A stretch of 34,742 nucleotides of DNA. Origin: Acidobacteriota bacterium. GTDB taxonomy: Bacteria; Acidobacteriota; Terriglobia; 2-12-FULL-54-10. The translations under genes were made by a program, and so were the position numbers. The notes beneath the pieces are model-generated. The model did not search any database, was not told where the DNA came from, and was given only the letters and a program-made list of their open reading frames with translations. Position 1 is the stretch's first letter. Every line of letters starts with the position of its first letter. The stretch spans positions 1 through 34,742 of the forward strand of contig SHUM01000038.1 of the NCBI GenBank assembly GCA_009691245.1, written 5' to 3'. Positions 25,902 through 34,500 of the stretch are shown here, piece after piece.

Positions 25902-26183
25902 CTACTCAGGGCGGTACTCACATTTGTCGAGATAGTTCGGATCCCCTGCATTAACACAACGCTTACTCTGTCCGCCTTTGCCGGATCTGCACACGTCTCC
26001 CTCATTTTTACCTTTACACGGCCCAGCACTATCTACGCCGCAGAAATGATCACAAGCCGCCGCGCGTTTGGGAAGCAGAAGGACAGCGGCCGCTGCCGCC
26101 GCCCCCATCCCCATCTTGCCCACCAACCGCATGAACGAGCGCCGATCTACAGCATTCGCCAATCTCCGCATCAACTGTTCCAT
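25902..26183 (-). CDS. Tat-exported small six-cysteine protein
   Basis: The 93-residue product has a twin-arginine leader: DRRSFMRLVGKMGMG (13-27), then an alanine/leucine stretch, with cleavage near KRAAA (about 43). The mature part of about 50 residues has six Cys, starting CDHFCGVDSAGPCKGKNEGD, enough for three disulfides, and no Trp. I do not recognise the family. Its place upstream of MauE-like and MauD-like genes recalls mau clusters, where those proteins serve the disulfide-rich light chain of methylamine dehydrogenase. Without a Trp it cannot carry the TTQ cofactor of that subunit. Export through Tat suggests folding, or cofactor loading, before export. Confidence 0.7.
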   Translation of the reverse strand: MEQLMRRLANAVDRRSFMRLVGKMGMGAAAAAAVLLLPKRAAACDHFCGVDSAGPCKGKNEGDVCRSGKGGQSKRCVNAGDPNYLDKCEYRPE

Positions 26184-26347
26184 TCGGTTTGCTCTTTATT
26201 GACGTGAAATATACGCAGCATAAACTCCCGCCGCGAATGGGTACAGAGGCAATCTAGTCCCGCAAAGGAGAGGGTCAATCCGAATATCCAAATATTACGC
26301 AGGATTGGTCCTATACGTACTAGGACTGGCGAGGATCACGCGACACG

Positions 26348-26361
26348 GCGGCGCCCGCCGC
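26348..26361 (-). terminator. Short GC hairpin after tpx
   Basis: GCGGC and GCCGC pair around GCCC just past the tpx stop (26373). No T-run follows on the minus strand, so support is weak. A second small inverted repeat, GTCCTA...TAGGAC, lies at 26308-26326. Confidence 0.3.
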
Positions 26362-26372
26362 TCTTCATGCGC

Positions 26373-26885
26373 TTAGGAGGCCAGTTTCTTTGCGGCGTCC
26401 AGCGCGGCGTCGAAGTTGACCTGCTCGCTCACTTCCTTCACGTATTCGACATAACGGACCGTATCGTCCTTGTCGAGTACGAATACGGTGCGTGCTTCGA
26501 GCAGAATTTCCTGAATCAGCACGCCGTAGGCCGTGCCGAAATTGCGGTCGCGATAGTCGGAGAGCGTGCGGACTTTATCCACGCCCGCCGCGCCGCACCA
26601 GCGCTTCTGCGCCATGGGCAGGTCCACGCTGACGGTGAGAATCTCGACACCCGGCAGCTTCGCTGCTTCCTCATTGAAGCGCCGTGTCTCGGTGTCGCAC
26701 ACCGGCGTGTCCAGCGAGGGCACCACGGCGATGATGCGCACCTTGCCCGTGGTGTCCGCCAGCGTAACCGGCTTCATGTCATTGCCGGTCAGCGTAAAAT
26801 TCGGGGCCTTGTCTCCCACCTTGATCTCCGGGCCAACCAGAGTCATTGCGTTGCCACGCAGCGTAACCGCACCTTTACGTTCCAT
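26373..26885 (-). CDS. tpx: Thiol peroxidase Tpx
   Basis: Tpx reduces hydrogen and alkyl peroxides using thioredoxin. The 170-residue product matches the usual length. It has VGDKAPNFTLTGNDM (23-37), the peroxidatic C63 in SLDTPVCDTETRRFNEEA, and the resolving C97 in QKRWCGAAGV. The ATG at 26885 is set by AGGAGGAG nine bases upstream; the frame is open a little further upstream but without support. It has no signal peptide. It lies beside other thiol-redox genes but appears to have its own promoter. Confidence 0.95.
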   Translation of the reverse strand: MERKGAVTLRGNAMTLVGPEIKVGDKAPNFTLTGNDMKPVTLADTTGKVRIIAVVPSLDTPVCDTETRRFNEEAAKLPGVEILTVSVDLPMAQKRWCGAAGVDKVRTLSDYRDRNFGTAYGVLIQEILLEARTVFVLDKDDTVRYVEYVKEVSEQVNFDAALDAAKKLAS

Positions 26886-26933
26886 ATTAAGTTGCTCCTC
26901 CTGTGATGAACTGTTTCGCCTGATTAACCTGCC

Positions 26934-26939
26934 AGTATA
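26934..26939 (-). promoter_or_regulatory. Likely -10 box of tpx
   Basis: On the minus strand TATACT lies about 49 bases before the tpx ATG, giving a leader of roughly 40 bases. A weak TTTCAA is found 17 bases further upstream. The 26886-27216 gap between the divergent tpx and peptidase genes holds no gene that I can see. Confidence 0.45.
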
Positions 26940-27216
26940 GCCGCTCGAATCCATACTTGAAAGTACAATTAGGTCATGTCAGCCCCGCCATGCCGCCATG
27001 CCTATCGTGAACGGCAGAGCCCCATCAGCAACGCGATGCGCCCCCCCCGCCCGAATGCACGTCCGGATTCTGCCGAGAACGTGCCTTATCTCCAAGCTAG
27101 CGGCTGAGGAAGCTTGCTCCCTTAACCCCCAATATGGCTCATTGCCTTTGCACAATTGGCTGTATATACTCTCACCATCCCCTCAGTACAGTGAATGGTC
27201 TGCAGGAGGCGGGATC

Positions 27217-28665
27217 ATGAGAAACACTCTGGCGCTGGCAGCGCTTCTGCTGATCGCATCCCTAACTCCGCAGTCTTGTCTGAACGCGGCAGAGCCGAAG
27301 TGGAGACGACTCACTACCGCCAACTTTGAGTTACTGACTACCGAGGGCGACCGCCGCGCGCGGGCCGCGCTGCTACATTTCGAGCAGGTGCGCAGTTTCT
27401 TCCTGAAAGTAGGCATCAAGGAGCCGGTCTCGGAGAGCAAGACGCTCATTGTGGCCTTCCAGTCGGAAAAGGAGTTCAAGCCTTACCGGCCCACGGAGTC
27501 CGCAGCGGCATACTATCAACGCGGTTATGACCGCGACTATATCGTGATGCAGGAGCTCAGTCCCGATTTCCTGTCCGGAGCCACGCACGAGTACGTGCAT
27601 CTGCTGGTGCAGCACTCCGGAATGCGATTGCCGGCATGGTTGAATGAAGGCTTGGCGGATTTCTACTCCACCATGACGCCGGTAGGGAAGAAAGTAAAAG
27701 TGGGTGAGATTATCCCCGGCCGCATATATTCCTTCCGCGAGAGCAAGATGCTGGATTTGCCCACGCTATTTACCGTGGACCACGATTCGCCCTATTACAA
27801 CGAGCGTGACCGCACCCAGATTTTCTACGCGCAAAGCTGGGCACTGACACACATGCTGATGCTGTCGGAAACCTATCGACCGAAGTACGGCGAGTGGATG
27901 AGCGCGTTGGTCGCCGGCAAGTCCCATGAAGAAGCGTTTCAATCCGCCTACGGCCAGACCCTGGCTACGGTTGAGAAGAGCCTGAACTCTTATTTTCGAG
28001 CGGCAACGTACAACTACGCACTCTTTGACACGCAACTGGAGAAGTCCGCCGAGGAGCCTGCGATCGAAATCGTCAGCGCCTTGGAGTCAGGACTGGCTCT
28101 GGCCTCCATCATGGGTGCGGGACCCAAGGCCGATGAGGCCCGGGAGTTGCTGGTGGGCCTCGAGAAAAAATTTCCAGATGATCATCGCATTCCGGCTGCG
28201 CTGGGCTACCTGGCATTGCGGGAGCATCCTAATCCGGATGAGGCCATGGCGCGCGAGCAGTTCGCCAAGGCCATCGCCATGAACAGCCCCGAGGTGCGGC
28301 TGCTGGTGGATTACGCGCGGCTGCTGGAAAATGAAACGCGGGCCGATGGAGAAGGCGGGCTGCGGGAACGCGGCGCGGCCCGGGATAGCCGCTCGATGCC
28401 GGTGCTGCTAAGGGCGCTGGAAATGCGCCCCACGCAGTACGAGGTCTGCTATGACCTGGCCCGGATGCTGTTCAACGAAAATGCCTTCGCGCAAGCGATT
28501 ATCGCGCTGCAGCCGCTAAAGTCGCTCACCCGTGAGCAGGGGCGGCAAATCTTTCGTCTGCTGGCCTACCTGTACCTGCAGGTGAAACAGCCCACCGACG
28601 CCAAGTCCGCCGCAGAGAGGTTGCGCGGCATTTCCCAAACTCCTGAAGAGATTGCCGAGGCCTAA
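27217..28665 (+). CDS. Secreted peptidase MA-like (DUF1570-type) metalloprotease with TPR-like C-terminus
   Basis: The 482-residue protein has a signal peptide (about 1-25) and a gluzincin-type zinc site: THEYVHLLVQH gives H124, E125 and H128, and LPAWLNEGLADFYS gives the third ligand E144. The C-terminal half (about 290-470) is helical with TPR-like pairs, for example AALGYLALREHPNPDEAMAR and VCYDLARMLFNENAFAQAII. It probably cleaves proteins in the periplasm or outside; targets are unknown. I chose the ATG at 27217 because GGAGGCGG lies just upstream and the signal peptide begins there, although the frame is open from 26998. A small gene follows after 29 bp. Confidence 0.85.
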   Translation: MRNTLALAALLLIASLTPQSCLNAAEPKWRRLTTANFELLTTEGDRRARAALLHFEQVRSFFLKVGIKEPVSESKTLIVAFQSEKEFKPYRPTESAAAYYQRGYDRDYIVMQELSPDFLSGATHEYVHLLVQHSGMRLPAWLNEGLADFYSTMTPVGKKVKVGEIIPGRIYSFRESKMLDLPTLFTVDHDSPYYNERDRTQIFYAQSWALTHMLMLSETYRPKYGEWMSALVAGKSHEEAFQSAYGQTLATVEKSLNSYFRAATYNYALFDTQLEKSAEEPAIEIVSALESGLALASIMGAGPKADEARELLVGLEKKFPDDHRIPAALGYLALREHPNPDEAMAREQFAKAIAMNSPEVRLLVDYARLLENETRADGEGGLRERGAARDSRSMPVLLRALEMRPTQYEVCYDLARMLFNENAFAQAIIALQPLKSLTREQGRQIFRLLAYLYLQVKQPTDAKSAAERLRGISQTPEEIAEA

Positions 28666-28694
28666 AGTGTCGTCGAGTTTGTCGCCAATCCGGG

Positions 28695-29135
28695 ATGCCC
28701 CGGATGGCCCGCAACCAGCCAAGCAACGATCCGCTCAATGATTCGGAGCAGGGGGACGCAGTCGAGACTGGATACTCCGATTCGTCTGAGGAGCTTCCTC
28801 GTCTACGCCGCCGGGAGCCGATGGTTGCGGGGTATGTGGAGCAGGTTGCCCCGCAGGAACCGACTGAAAGCGCCGAAGGGGAATTGCAGAACTTCGAATG
28901 CATGGACGGCAAGGTGCGGCTAACCATGCTGGCGGGCGGGAAAAAACTGTCGCTGATGCTGGTGGACCCCGAGAACGTCCACATCCGTGGAACGGGTACC
29001 GCTACGCTTGACTTAACCTGCGGACCGCAGAACCCGGTGCCGGTGAAGATCGAGTATGTCCCGGAGCCGGACGCCAAGCTAGGCACGGCCGGGGTGATCA
29101 AGGCGATTATCTTTACGGGAAAGCCGGCGCTGTAA
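28695..29135 (+). CDS. Small conserved-looking protein, possible detached C-terminus of the upstream peptidase
   Basis: The 146-residue product has a polar N-terminal half without a signal peptide, then a beta-rich domain (about 60-141). That domain has GELQNFECMDGKVRLTML, LMLVDPENVHIRG and LTCGPQNPVPVKIEYVP. From memory, similar segments occur as the C-terminal end of DUF1570/TPR proteins in Acidobacteria. The gene may therefore be a separated piece of its neighbour, whose stop is 29 bp upstream in another frame. The ribosome-binding site is weak and the start (28695) is uncertain. Without a signal peptide the encoded piece would stay in the cytoplasm. It ends one base before the convergent thioredoxin gene. 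Confidence 0.55.
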   Translation: MPRMARNQPSNDPLNDSEQGDAVETGYSDSSEELPRLRRREPMVAGYVEQVAPQEPTESAEGELQNFECMDGKVRLTMLAGGKKLSLMLVDPENVHIRGTGTATLDLTCGPQNPVPVKIEYVPEPDAKLGTAGVIKAIIFTGKPAL

Positions 29136-29136
29136 G

Positions 29137-29994
29137 CTAGAGCTGCTTCAGCAACTCCTGCGCCTTGGCGGCGAATTCACTTTGGGGAAACTCGGAGACC
29201 ACCGCGCCGAGGCTCTTCCTCGCTTTGTCCTTCTTTTCGTCCAGCGCGTAGCCCTGGCCTGCGCCCAGCAGATACGTCGCGCGATTGGCGCTCTTGGAGA
29301 AATCCTTTAAGCACTTCTCGAATGTCGCGGCGGCGGTCTTGCCGTCCATTAATTCCAGAGCGTTCTTGCCGATGGCGAACATCGCGGTTTCGCGCTTCGC
29401 GGCATCTTTCTTTAGATTATTCTGCTTGAGGGCGCGGGTGTAGAAGTCGTTGCTGGATTCATAGAAGCCGGTCTGGCGCATCTCGACGGCCATGGCCACC
29501 AGGCCGTCGGCGCTATTGTTGTCTTCCTGAAGACCGCGATCGAGACGGTTGATCTCCGCCACATCTTTGGGCAGAGCTTTCAGCACCATGATGAGATTTT
29601 CTTTCTCCAGAATGCCGCGATGATAGAACAGCTTGGTGCCGTAGGAGTTGGTGAACAGCATAAAGGGCAGCGCGGGGATGCTGTATTTACGCGCCAACTC
29701 CTGCTGCATGTCGAAATGAATCTTCACGCTAACGACATGCTCATTGATCGCTGCGATCACTTCCGGGTCGGGATAGACGTCGGCGTCCATCACTTTGCAG
29801 GCCGTGCACCAGTCGGCCCAGAAATCCACCATCATGATCTTGTTCTCTTTGAGGGCGGTCTCGCTGGCCTTCTCGATGTCATTGAACCAGTAGATGCCGC
29901 CCGGCTCTTCGGCGCGCAGCAGGTTGCCGGATGCAGCAGCAAACAGGATGGCCAGCGTCAGTGTAATTTTTGTGCGCAGGATGGATTTCAGCAT
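29137..29994 (-). CDS. Secreted thioredoxin-like protein with TPR-type C-terminus
   Basis: The 285-residue product has a signal peptide (about 1-28). Its thioredoxin domain is of the DsbD-C-terminal/thioredoxin_7 type: MMVDFWADWCTACKVMDADV gives C63 and C66, and YSIPALPFMLF holds the cis-proline (P110). The remaining helical part (about 155-285) looks like TPR repeats, with SNDFYTRALKQNN and AATFEKCLKDFSKSANRATY. It should reduce or shuffle disulfides in the periplasm, perhaps on partners held by the TPR part. GAGGAAA lies five bases before the ATG at 29994. It starts 22 bp after the UxxC selenoprotein gene, so the two are very likely co-transcribed and may form a redox couple. Confidence 0.87.
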   Translation of the reverse strand: MLKSILRTKITLTLAILFAAASGNLLRAEEPGGIYWFNDIEKASETALKENKIMMVDFWADWCTACKVMDADVYPDPEVIAAINEHVVSVKIHFDMQQELARKYSIPALPFMLFTNSYGTKLFYHRGILEKENLIMVLKALPKDVAEINRLDRGLQEDNNSADGLVAMAVEMRQTGFYESSNDFYTRALKQNNLKKDAAKRETAMFAIGKNALELMDGKTAAATFEKCLKDFSKSANRATYLLGAGQGYALDEKKDKARKSLGAVVSEFPQSEFAAKAQELLKQL

Positions 29995-30016
29995 GACGTT
30001 TCCTCTAATTGATTTC

Positions 30017-30643
30017 TTATTGCTGCTCGCTCGGTGAGGTGGCGGCGGGTGTGGCAGAAGATACGCCGGACTGCTTCAATCCGTCGATGCCTTCCAGTAA
30101 TTTATTGCGTGCCTGGAGAATAGTTCGGCCCAGCGTTATGCGCGGACCAGGCTCGGCTTCCAGTTTAATCTCCGGCCACTCCGCGTCCGGCCCGTAAAGA
30201 TAAAACGCGTCCCACTGAATTGGCCCCTTGGGCGGCAACTCCTGGACCACTTCCTTGAACCACTTGCCGGTCTCTTTTTTGCTGTCCCAATAGTGCGACA
30301 CGCGCTTGTCCGGCAGTATCTTCCGTGCGGTGGGAAACGCCTCCGGGGTGTCGCTCTTAATCATCGAGTACCAGATCGTATAGACCTTGAGATTCAGATC
30401 AGGATTCTTCTTGAGCACATAGTCCTGTATCCACTGGGCACCGCCCAGGCAACCCATTCAGGTGGGCGAGACCAGCACCACCAGCCGCGGCACGCCCTTG
30501 TCCTTGTTGAACTGCTCGCGGACATCCTCGAGCACGCCGGCCTGCGCGCTGGCGATCACCGCGGGAGCGATGCTCATGGCCAGCAGCAGAATCAACGGGA
30601 GAAGAAAGTCCTGGGTTCGGCGGGTCGTCGAATGCACGGTCAT
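30017..30643 (-). CDS. Thioredoxin-fold selenoprotein candidate with U-x-x-C active site (UGA read-through)
   Basis: Two frames meet without a gap at a single UGA (30460-30458). Before it lies a signal peptide (about 11-35, ending ASAQA) and a strand PRLVVLVSPT. After it come MGCLGGAQWIQDYVLKKNP and the strand LKVYTIWYSMI. Together they form a thioredoxin fold, with UGA exactly where the first Cys of CxxC belongs (U62-M-G-C65). Later parts include VSHYWDSKKETGKWFKEV and WDAFYLYGPDAEWPEI, as in a family of secreted thioredoxin-like proteins. Total length is 208 residues with Sec. A SECIS-like hairpin follows the UGA. The ATG at 30643 touches the AAGGGA ribosome-binding site, so the GTG at 30637 (six bases away) is the better start. 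The Sec machinery genes are not in the window, so this is a strong inference, not proof. Confidence 0.8.
30434..30460 (-). promoter_or_regulatory. Bacterial SECIS-like hairpin at the in-frame UGA
   Basis: After the UGA (30460-30458) nine bases intervene. Then CTGGGC (30448-30443) pairs perfectly with GCCCAG (30439-30434) around the loop GGT (30442-30440). The loop begins 16 bases after the UGA and starts with G, which fits the known limits for bacterial SECIS elements. The E. coli fdhF element also presents GGU in its loop. It lies inside the coding region, as bacterial SECIS elements must. Confidence 0.7.
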
Positions 30644-30680
30644 TCCCTTTACGCCATTTGCTGTAGAGCGAGTTTGCCTG

Positions 30681-30767
30681 GGTAGCCACGGTCAGTGTTT
30701 TTCTGGTCGTGGGGTTTCCGCTGTGGTTCACAATCCCACGGCGAGAAAGGCGCTCACCGTGGCTGCC
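30681..30767. repeat. Palindromic repeat, family B (diverged copy)
   Basis: GGTAGCCACGGT at the left end pairs with ACCGTGGCTGCC at the right end, and TTTTTCT with AGAAA inside. The right half (CCCACGGCGAGAAAGGCGCTCACC) closely matches that of the palindrome at 34581-34698. It occupies the gap between the Cys-protein gene (stop 30819) and the selenoprotein start, so it could end transcription or shape the leader. Confidence 0.75.
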
Positions 30768-30818
30768 AGCGCTTCCTGTACCCATCCATAAAGATGGTCC
30801 AGAACACCGGCTGGCGGC

Positions 30819-31277
30819 CTACTTGGTCGTCTTTAACCCTTCGGTCTTGGCGGTTTCCAGATTGTCGAGATTTCTGCCGTAGAGCAGATTGTTCATCTGC
30901 TCATTCCAGCCGATGGCGAACCAGGCCTTCAGCAACTCCAACTGTTTGGGCGTAAGCTTCACCGCGGCGTCCTGAAACAACTGTAGCGTGGCCACATCCA
31001 CCGCCTTGTTGTACTTGCGCGCCCAGACGGTCCACTCTTCGGCGTCTGCTCCCTTCAGGCCCAGGATCGCGGCGGTGCCGTGCGTACACACCTGTCCGGT
31101 CTTCATCGTGGGGCAGAAGATGGATTCCTTGCCGTCGGCGCGGCTGGTTTCCTTGGCCGCCTCGCTCTTGCTTTCCTTGCTTTGCTCGCTGAACAGGTCC
31201 TGCCCAAACGCGGACGTCCCGAACGCGAAGGCAAGCAACGCGACCATTGGCACAAAATTCAAGCTGGTCCGAATCAT
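30819..31277 (-). CDS. Small secreted protein with two cysteines, function unknown
   Basis: The 153-residue product has a signal peptide (about 1-25, ending SAFGQ). A charged Ser/Lys/Glu-rich linker follows, then IFCPTMKTGQVCTHGTAAIL with the only two Cys, and a helical C-terminal half (VDVATLQLFQDAAVKLTPKQ, LELLKAWFAIGWNEQMNNLL). I do not recognise the family. AGGAGG lies five bases before the ATG at 31277. It is the first gene of a minus-strand row with the UxxC protein and the thioredoxin, although 175 bp with a palindrome separate it from them. It might be a redox substrate of those proteins; that is inference from position. Confidence 0.7.
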   Translation of the reverse strand: MIRTSLNFVPMVALLAFAFGTSAFGQDLFSEQSKESKSEAAKETSRADGKESIFCPTMKTGQVCTHGTAAILGLKGADAEEWTVWARKYNKAVDVATLQLFQDAAVKLTPKQLELLKAWFAIGWNEQMNNLLYGRNLDNLETAKTEGLKTTK

Positions 31278-31417
31278 TTGGTCCTCCTGCGGGTATTGAA
31301 ATCGCAAAATTGCATATAAGTAGTGGGAGGGTCGGCCCCCGCCATCCCTCCCACATTCTGGGTCGAGTCTAGCATCAAACAGTTCCAAACTCACCCAAAC
31401 TCGCCTAGTTCAAAATC

Positions 31418-31503
31418 CGTGACAGTGCCGCGACCGTCAGGGAGCGGGGGTTTGCCAGCATGGAAACCAACCCCCGCTCCCTGACGGTCGCGGCACTGTC
31501 ACG
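31418..31503. repeat. Perfect 35-bp palindrome, family A (long form)
   Basis: The arms at 31418-31452 and 31469-31503 are exact complements over 35 bases, starting CGTGACAGTGCCGCGACCGT, with a 16-base loop. It begins 9 bp past the TonB receptor stop (31512, minus strand), a good place for a terminator. Related shorter or diverged copies lie at 21244 and 25752, so it is a dispersed element and not only a terminator. The perfect arms suggest recent origin or strong upkeep. Confidence 0.88.
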
Positions 31504-31511
31504 CAACCAGC

Positions 31512-34500
31512 CTAGAACTGGAACCGCACTCCCAACTGCACCTGAAACGGCGTCGTCCGCAGCGTGCTGCTGGTGATGTAAGCATTGGTGGCCACATCAC
31601 GGACGCGCCCGAAGTTGGCGTTCGTGGCGGACACATCCAGGCTGTTGCCGTAAACCTGCTGGGCGGCGCTGATCTCGACGTTATCGAAATCGAGCAGGTT
31701 GAAGAACTCTGTCGAGAACGAAAGCGTGCCACGCTCGTTGGGCAGCGTGAACGACTTCTGCACGCGCAGGCTGGTGTCGGCAAATCCGCTGTTGCGGAAC
31801 GTGTAGCGCGGGATCGGATTACCGTTCTGCAGCGGGCGATCATTATTGTTGCCGTCCCGGTTTGAATCCACGCCGGTGCGCGGGCTGTAGGGACGTCCGG
31901 TGTTGAAGCGATTGACGGTGGAAAGCTCGATGCCCTTCGGCAGGAAGAACACTGCGCTCGAAGCAAACTGATGGCGCTGATCAATCTGCGTCCAGCTATA
32001 TTCGTTGTTCAGGTCGAAGGCGTTCTCATAGAAGGGAGCGCTGACGCCGCCGTTCTCATGCTCGTCATAGCCCTTGTTGAAGCCCAGGGTATAGGAAGCG
32101 TCGATGGTGTAGCGCGAACGGCGCAGGCTCATGGAGGCGACCATGCCGCGATAGAATCCGCGAGCCGACGACTCCGTGATGTAGACCTGCGCATACTGTT
32201 GGTTGGGACGCAGCGAGTTCAGGCTGGTGGCTGCCGACGGCGTATAGACCGGGCGGCCTGTCGCATCGCGCACGGGAGCGGGCAGGTTGGTGTCGCGGAC
32301 GCGGTCCATGCGTGTGGTGTTGATGCTGGTGTAGTCAATCGAGGCCGTGAAGCCGCTGGCGATCTGCTGCTCCAGCGCGACGCGATACTGGAACGAGCGG
32401 GCCAAACGGAAATCGGGCTGCATGTAATACACTTGAGCGGTGCTGTTGGGCAGGCGGCTGAGTTGATCGGCATTGAACACCGGAAGCGCATTCAGCGCCG
32501 CATTGCCGAGGTTGATTCCCTGATTGTTAAACGCGTTGCGGATGTCCGTCAGGTTCGTCAGGTTGACGCTCTTGCCCAGTTCCGGATTGCCGCCGTTGAA
32601 AGCGATGGCCTGTTCCCACAGCGTGATGTACGGCGGAGCGTAGAACACACCGGCAGCGGCGCGCAGAACGGTCTTGGCGTCCTGGCGAAGATCCCAGGCC
32701 AGGCCCATGCGCGGTCCATACATCTCCTTGTCGTCCTGGATAGGCTCGGTGGCAAACCGGCGCGAAGGCAGAGTGGCCGGCTCGTAGTCAGGCAGCAGAG
32801 CCATCTCATAACGGAAGCCGGGGCTTAAGGTCAATCCACGGCCCACGCGCCACTCGTCTTGCAGGTAGAACGCGATCTGGTGCTTGTGTGGCGTGGTGAC
32901 GCCTGAACCGGCGAACTGCGAGTAGGCGCCGGGAGTACGATCCAGGAACCCTTGCAGGCTGTCGAAGCGATACACGCCGTTATAGCCGGGGTTGAAACGG
33001 ACCTCGGAATTGACGAGGTTGGCGTCGAAGCCGATCTTCATGGTGTGTGTGCCGGTAACGATCGAGTAGTTATCAATAAACTGATTGCGCCGGTCCGAGA
33101 ACTTGTATCCGACGTTGCCATAGCTCAGCCCCGTGCCTTGCGGTCCATAGATGGCCAGCGTCTGGCCGGAATTGTTGACCGTGACCTCCGGGCCATCGCC
33201 CGGTTCCCAGGGGCGGAATTCGCTGGCCACCGTGTAACGGAACTCATTGACGGTGCGCGGTGAGAGGACCGAGGAAAGCTGCACCATCCCGGTATAGTTC
33301 GTGCGATTGCTGGTCGGGGCGGCATTGGTCGCATCGCGGTTGGTGATGGAGCCGGCGCCCAGTCCGTTGGTGTTGATGAACGAGCCAATCACGCCGGTAA
33401 TCTCGTTGCGCGTGAAATCAAAACGAGTGGTCAGGGTGTTGTTGTCGTTGATGCTGTGGTCCACGCGGTTGACGGTGGACTGCAATTCGCTGTTCGACTT
33501 GATGTTTTGCTCGGAAGCGATAGAAAGCAGTGTCTGCCCGCCGACCGTACCGCGCAGGTTTTGCGCATCCAGTTGCTCGTAGAGCACCTGAATGGGTTTG
33601 TTGTTGTACTGGAACTCACCGGCGCTGAAGAAGAACGTTTTGTCCTTCCGGATCGGGCCGCCGAAGGAGCCGCCGAACTGGTTGCCATTGGTAATCTGCT
33701 CGCGGCCAAAGGGATCGGTCTTGGTCAGCGATTCGTTCCGTCCCAGATAAAAGCCTGAACCGTGGAACTGGTTGGTGCCGGTCTTGGTGGCTAGATTCAC
33801 GATACCGCCGGTGGAGCGGCCGAACTCGGCGGAGAAGGTGCTGCGGAGCACCTGGAGTTCCCGGATCGACTCCACGGATATTGTCGGCGTCATTTCCACA
33901 TGGCCGCAGAAGTGCGAGCTGGTGTAATCGCCGCCGTCCACGTTGAAGCTGGTGTAGACGCCCTTTTGTCCGGAGATGGAGAAGCCGCCGCACTCCGGCT
34001 CAATCTGCGTCGCGGGCGTCAGCAGAAATAAATTCTTGATCCGGCGTCCCGGCGCGGGAATATTCTGCAACTGAATCTCGGTCAGCACTGCCTTGGAGAA
34101 TGTTTGCGCCGGTTCAATGACCGTGGCAGCGTCTGCCCTGACGTTCGCCGTTTCGCGGACCGACTTCATGCCCAGGGTGAATGTCGCATTGGCGCGCCCG
34201 CCGAGCGAAACGTAAACTTTCTGGCTGGACGCCTCCATGTTGGCTGGCTTCACGGTGACTTCATATTCGCCCACTGGCACTGGGCCGATGGCGTAGCGGC
34301 CGGAGCCGTCGGTGGTTACCGTGCGAGTCTGGTTGGTGTCGATATTGCGGGAGACGACTTCCTGTCCCGTCACGGCGGCGCCGGAAGGATCGAGCACCTG
34401 CCCGCCGATCTGTCCGCTATTGCCCGATGACTGCGCGAACGCTGTCCCTGTGGCCAGCGACAGGACCATCATCATCAGCAGCGCTGCGTGCTGAAATTGC

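Noticed and set aside
25902-26183. Methylamine dehydrogenase light chain (mauA)
   Set aside because: The product is too short, has six Cys and no Trp, so it cannot form the TTQ cofactor.
30017-30457. Separate gene starting at the ATG right after the UGA
   Set aside because: It would start inside a thioredoxin fold without a signal peptide, the first strand or a ribosome-binding site, and the upstream 61-residue piece would be only a leader. Read-through explains both halves.
30399-30785. 128-codon frame overlapping the selenoprotein gene
   Set aside because: It overlaps in another frame, crosses palindrome B and has no recognisable product; the signal peptide and thioredoxin fold are in the other frame.
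31418-31503. CRISPR or tandem array
   Set aside because: It is one large palindrome with a single loop, not several repeats with unique spacers; no array was found anywhere in the window.
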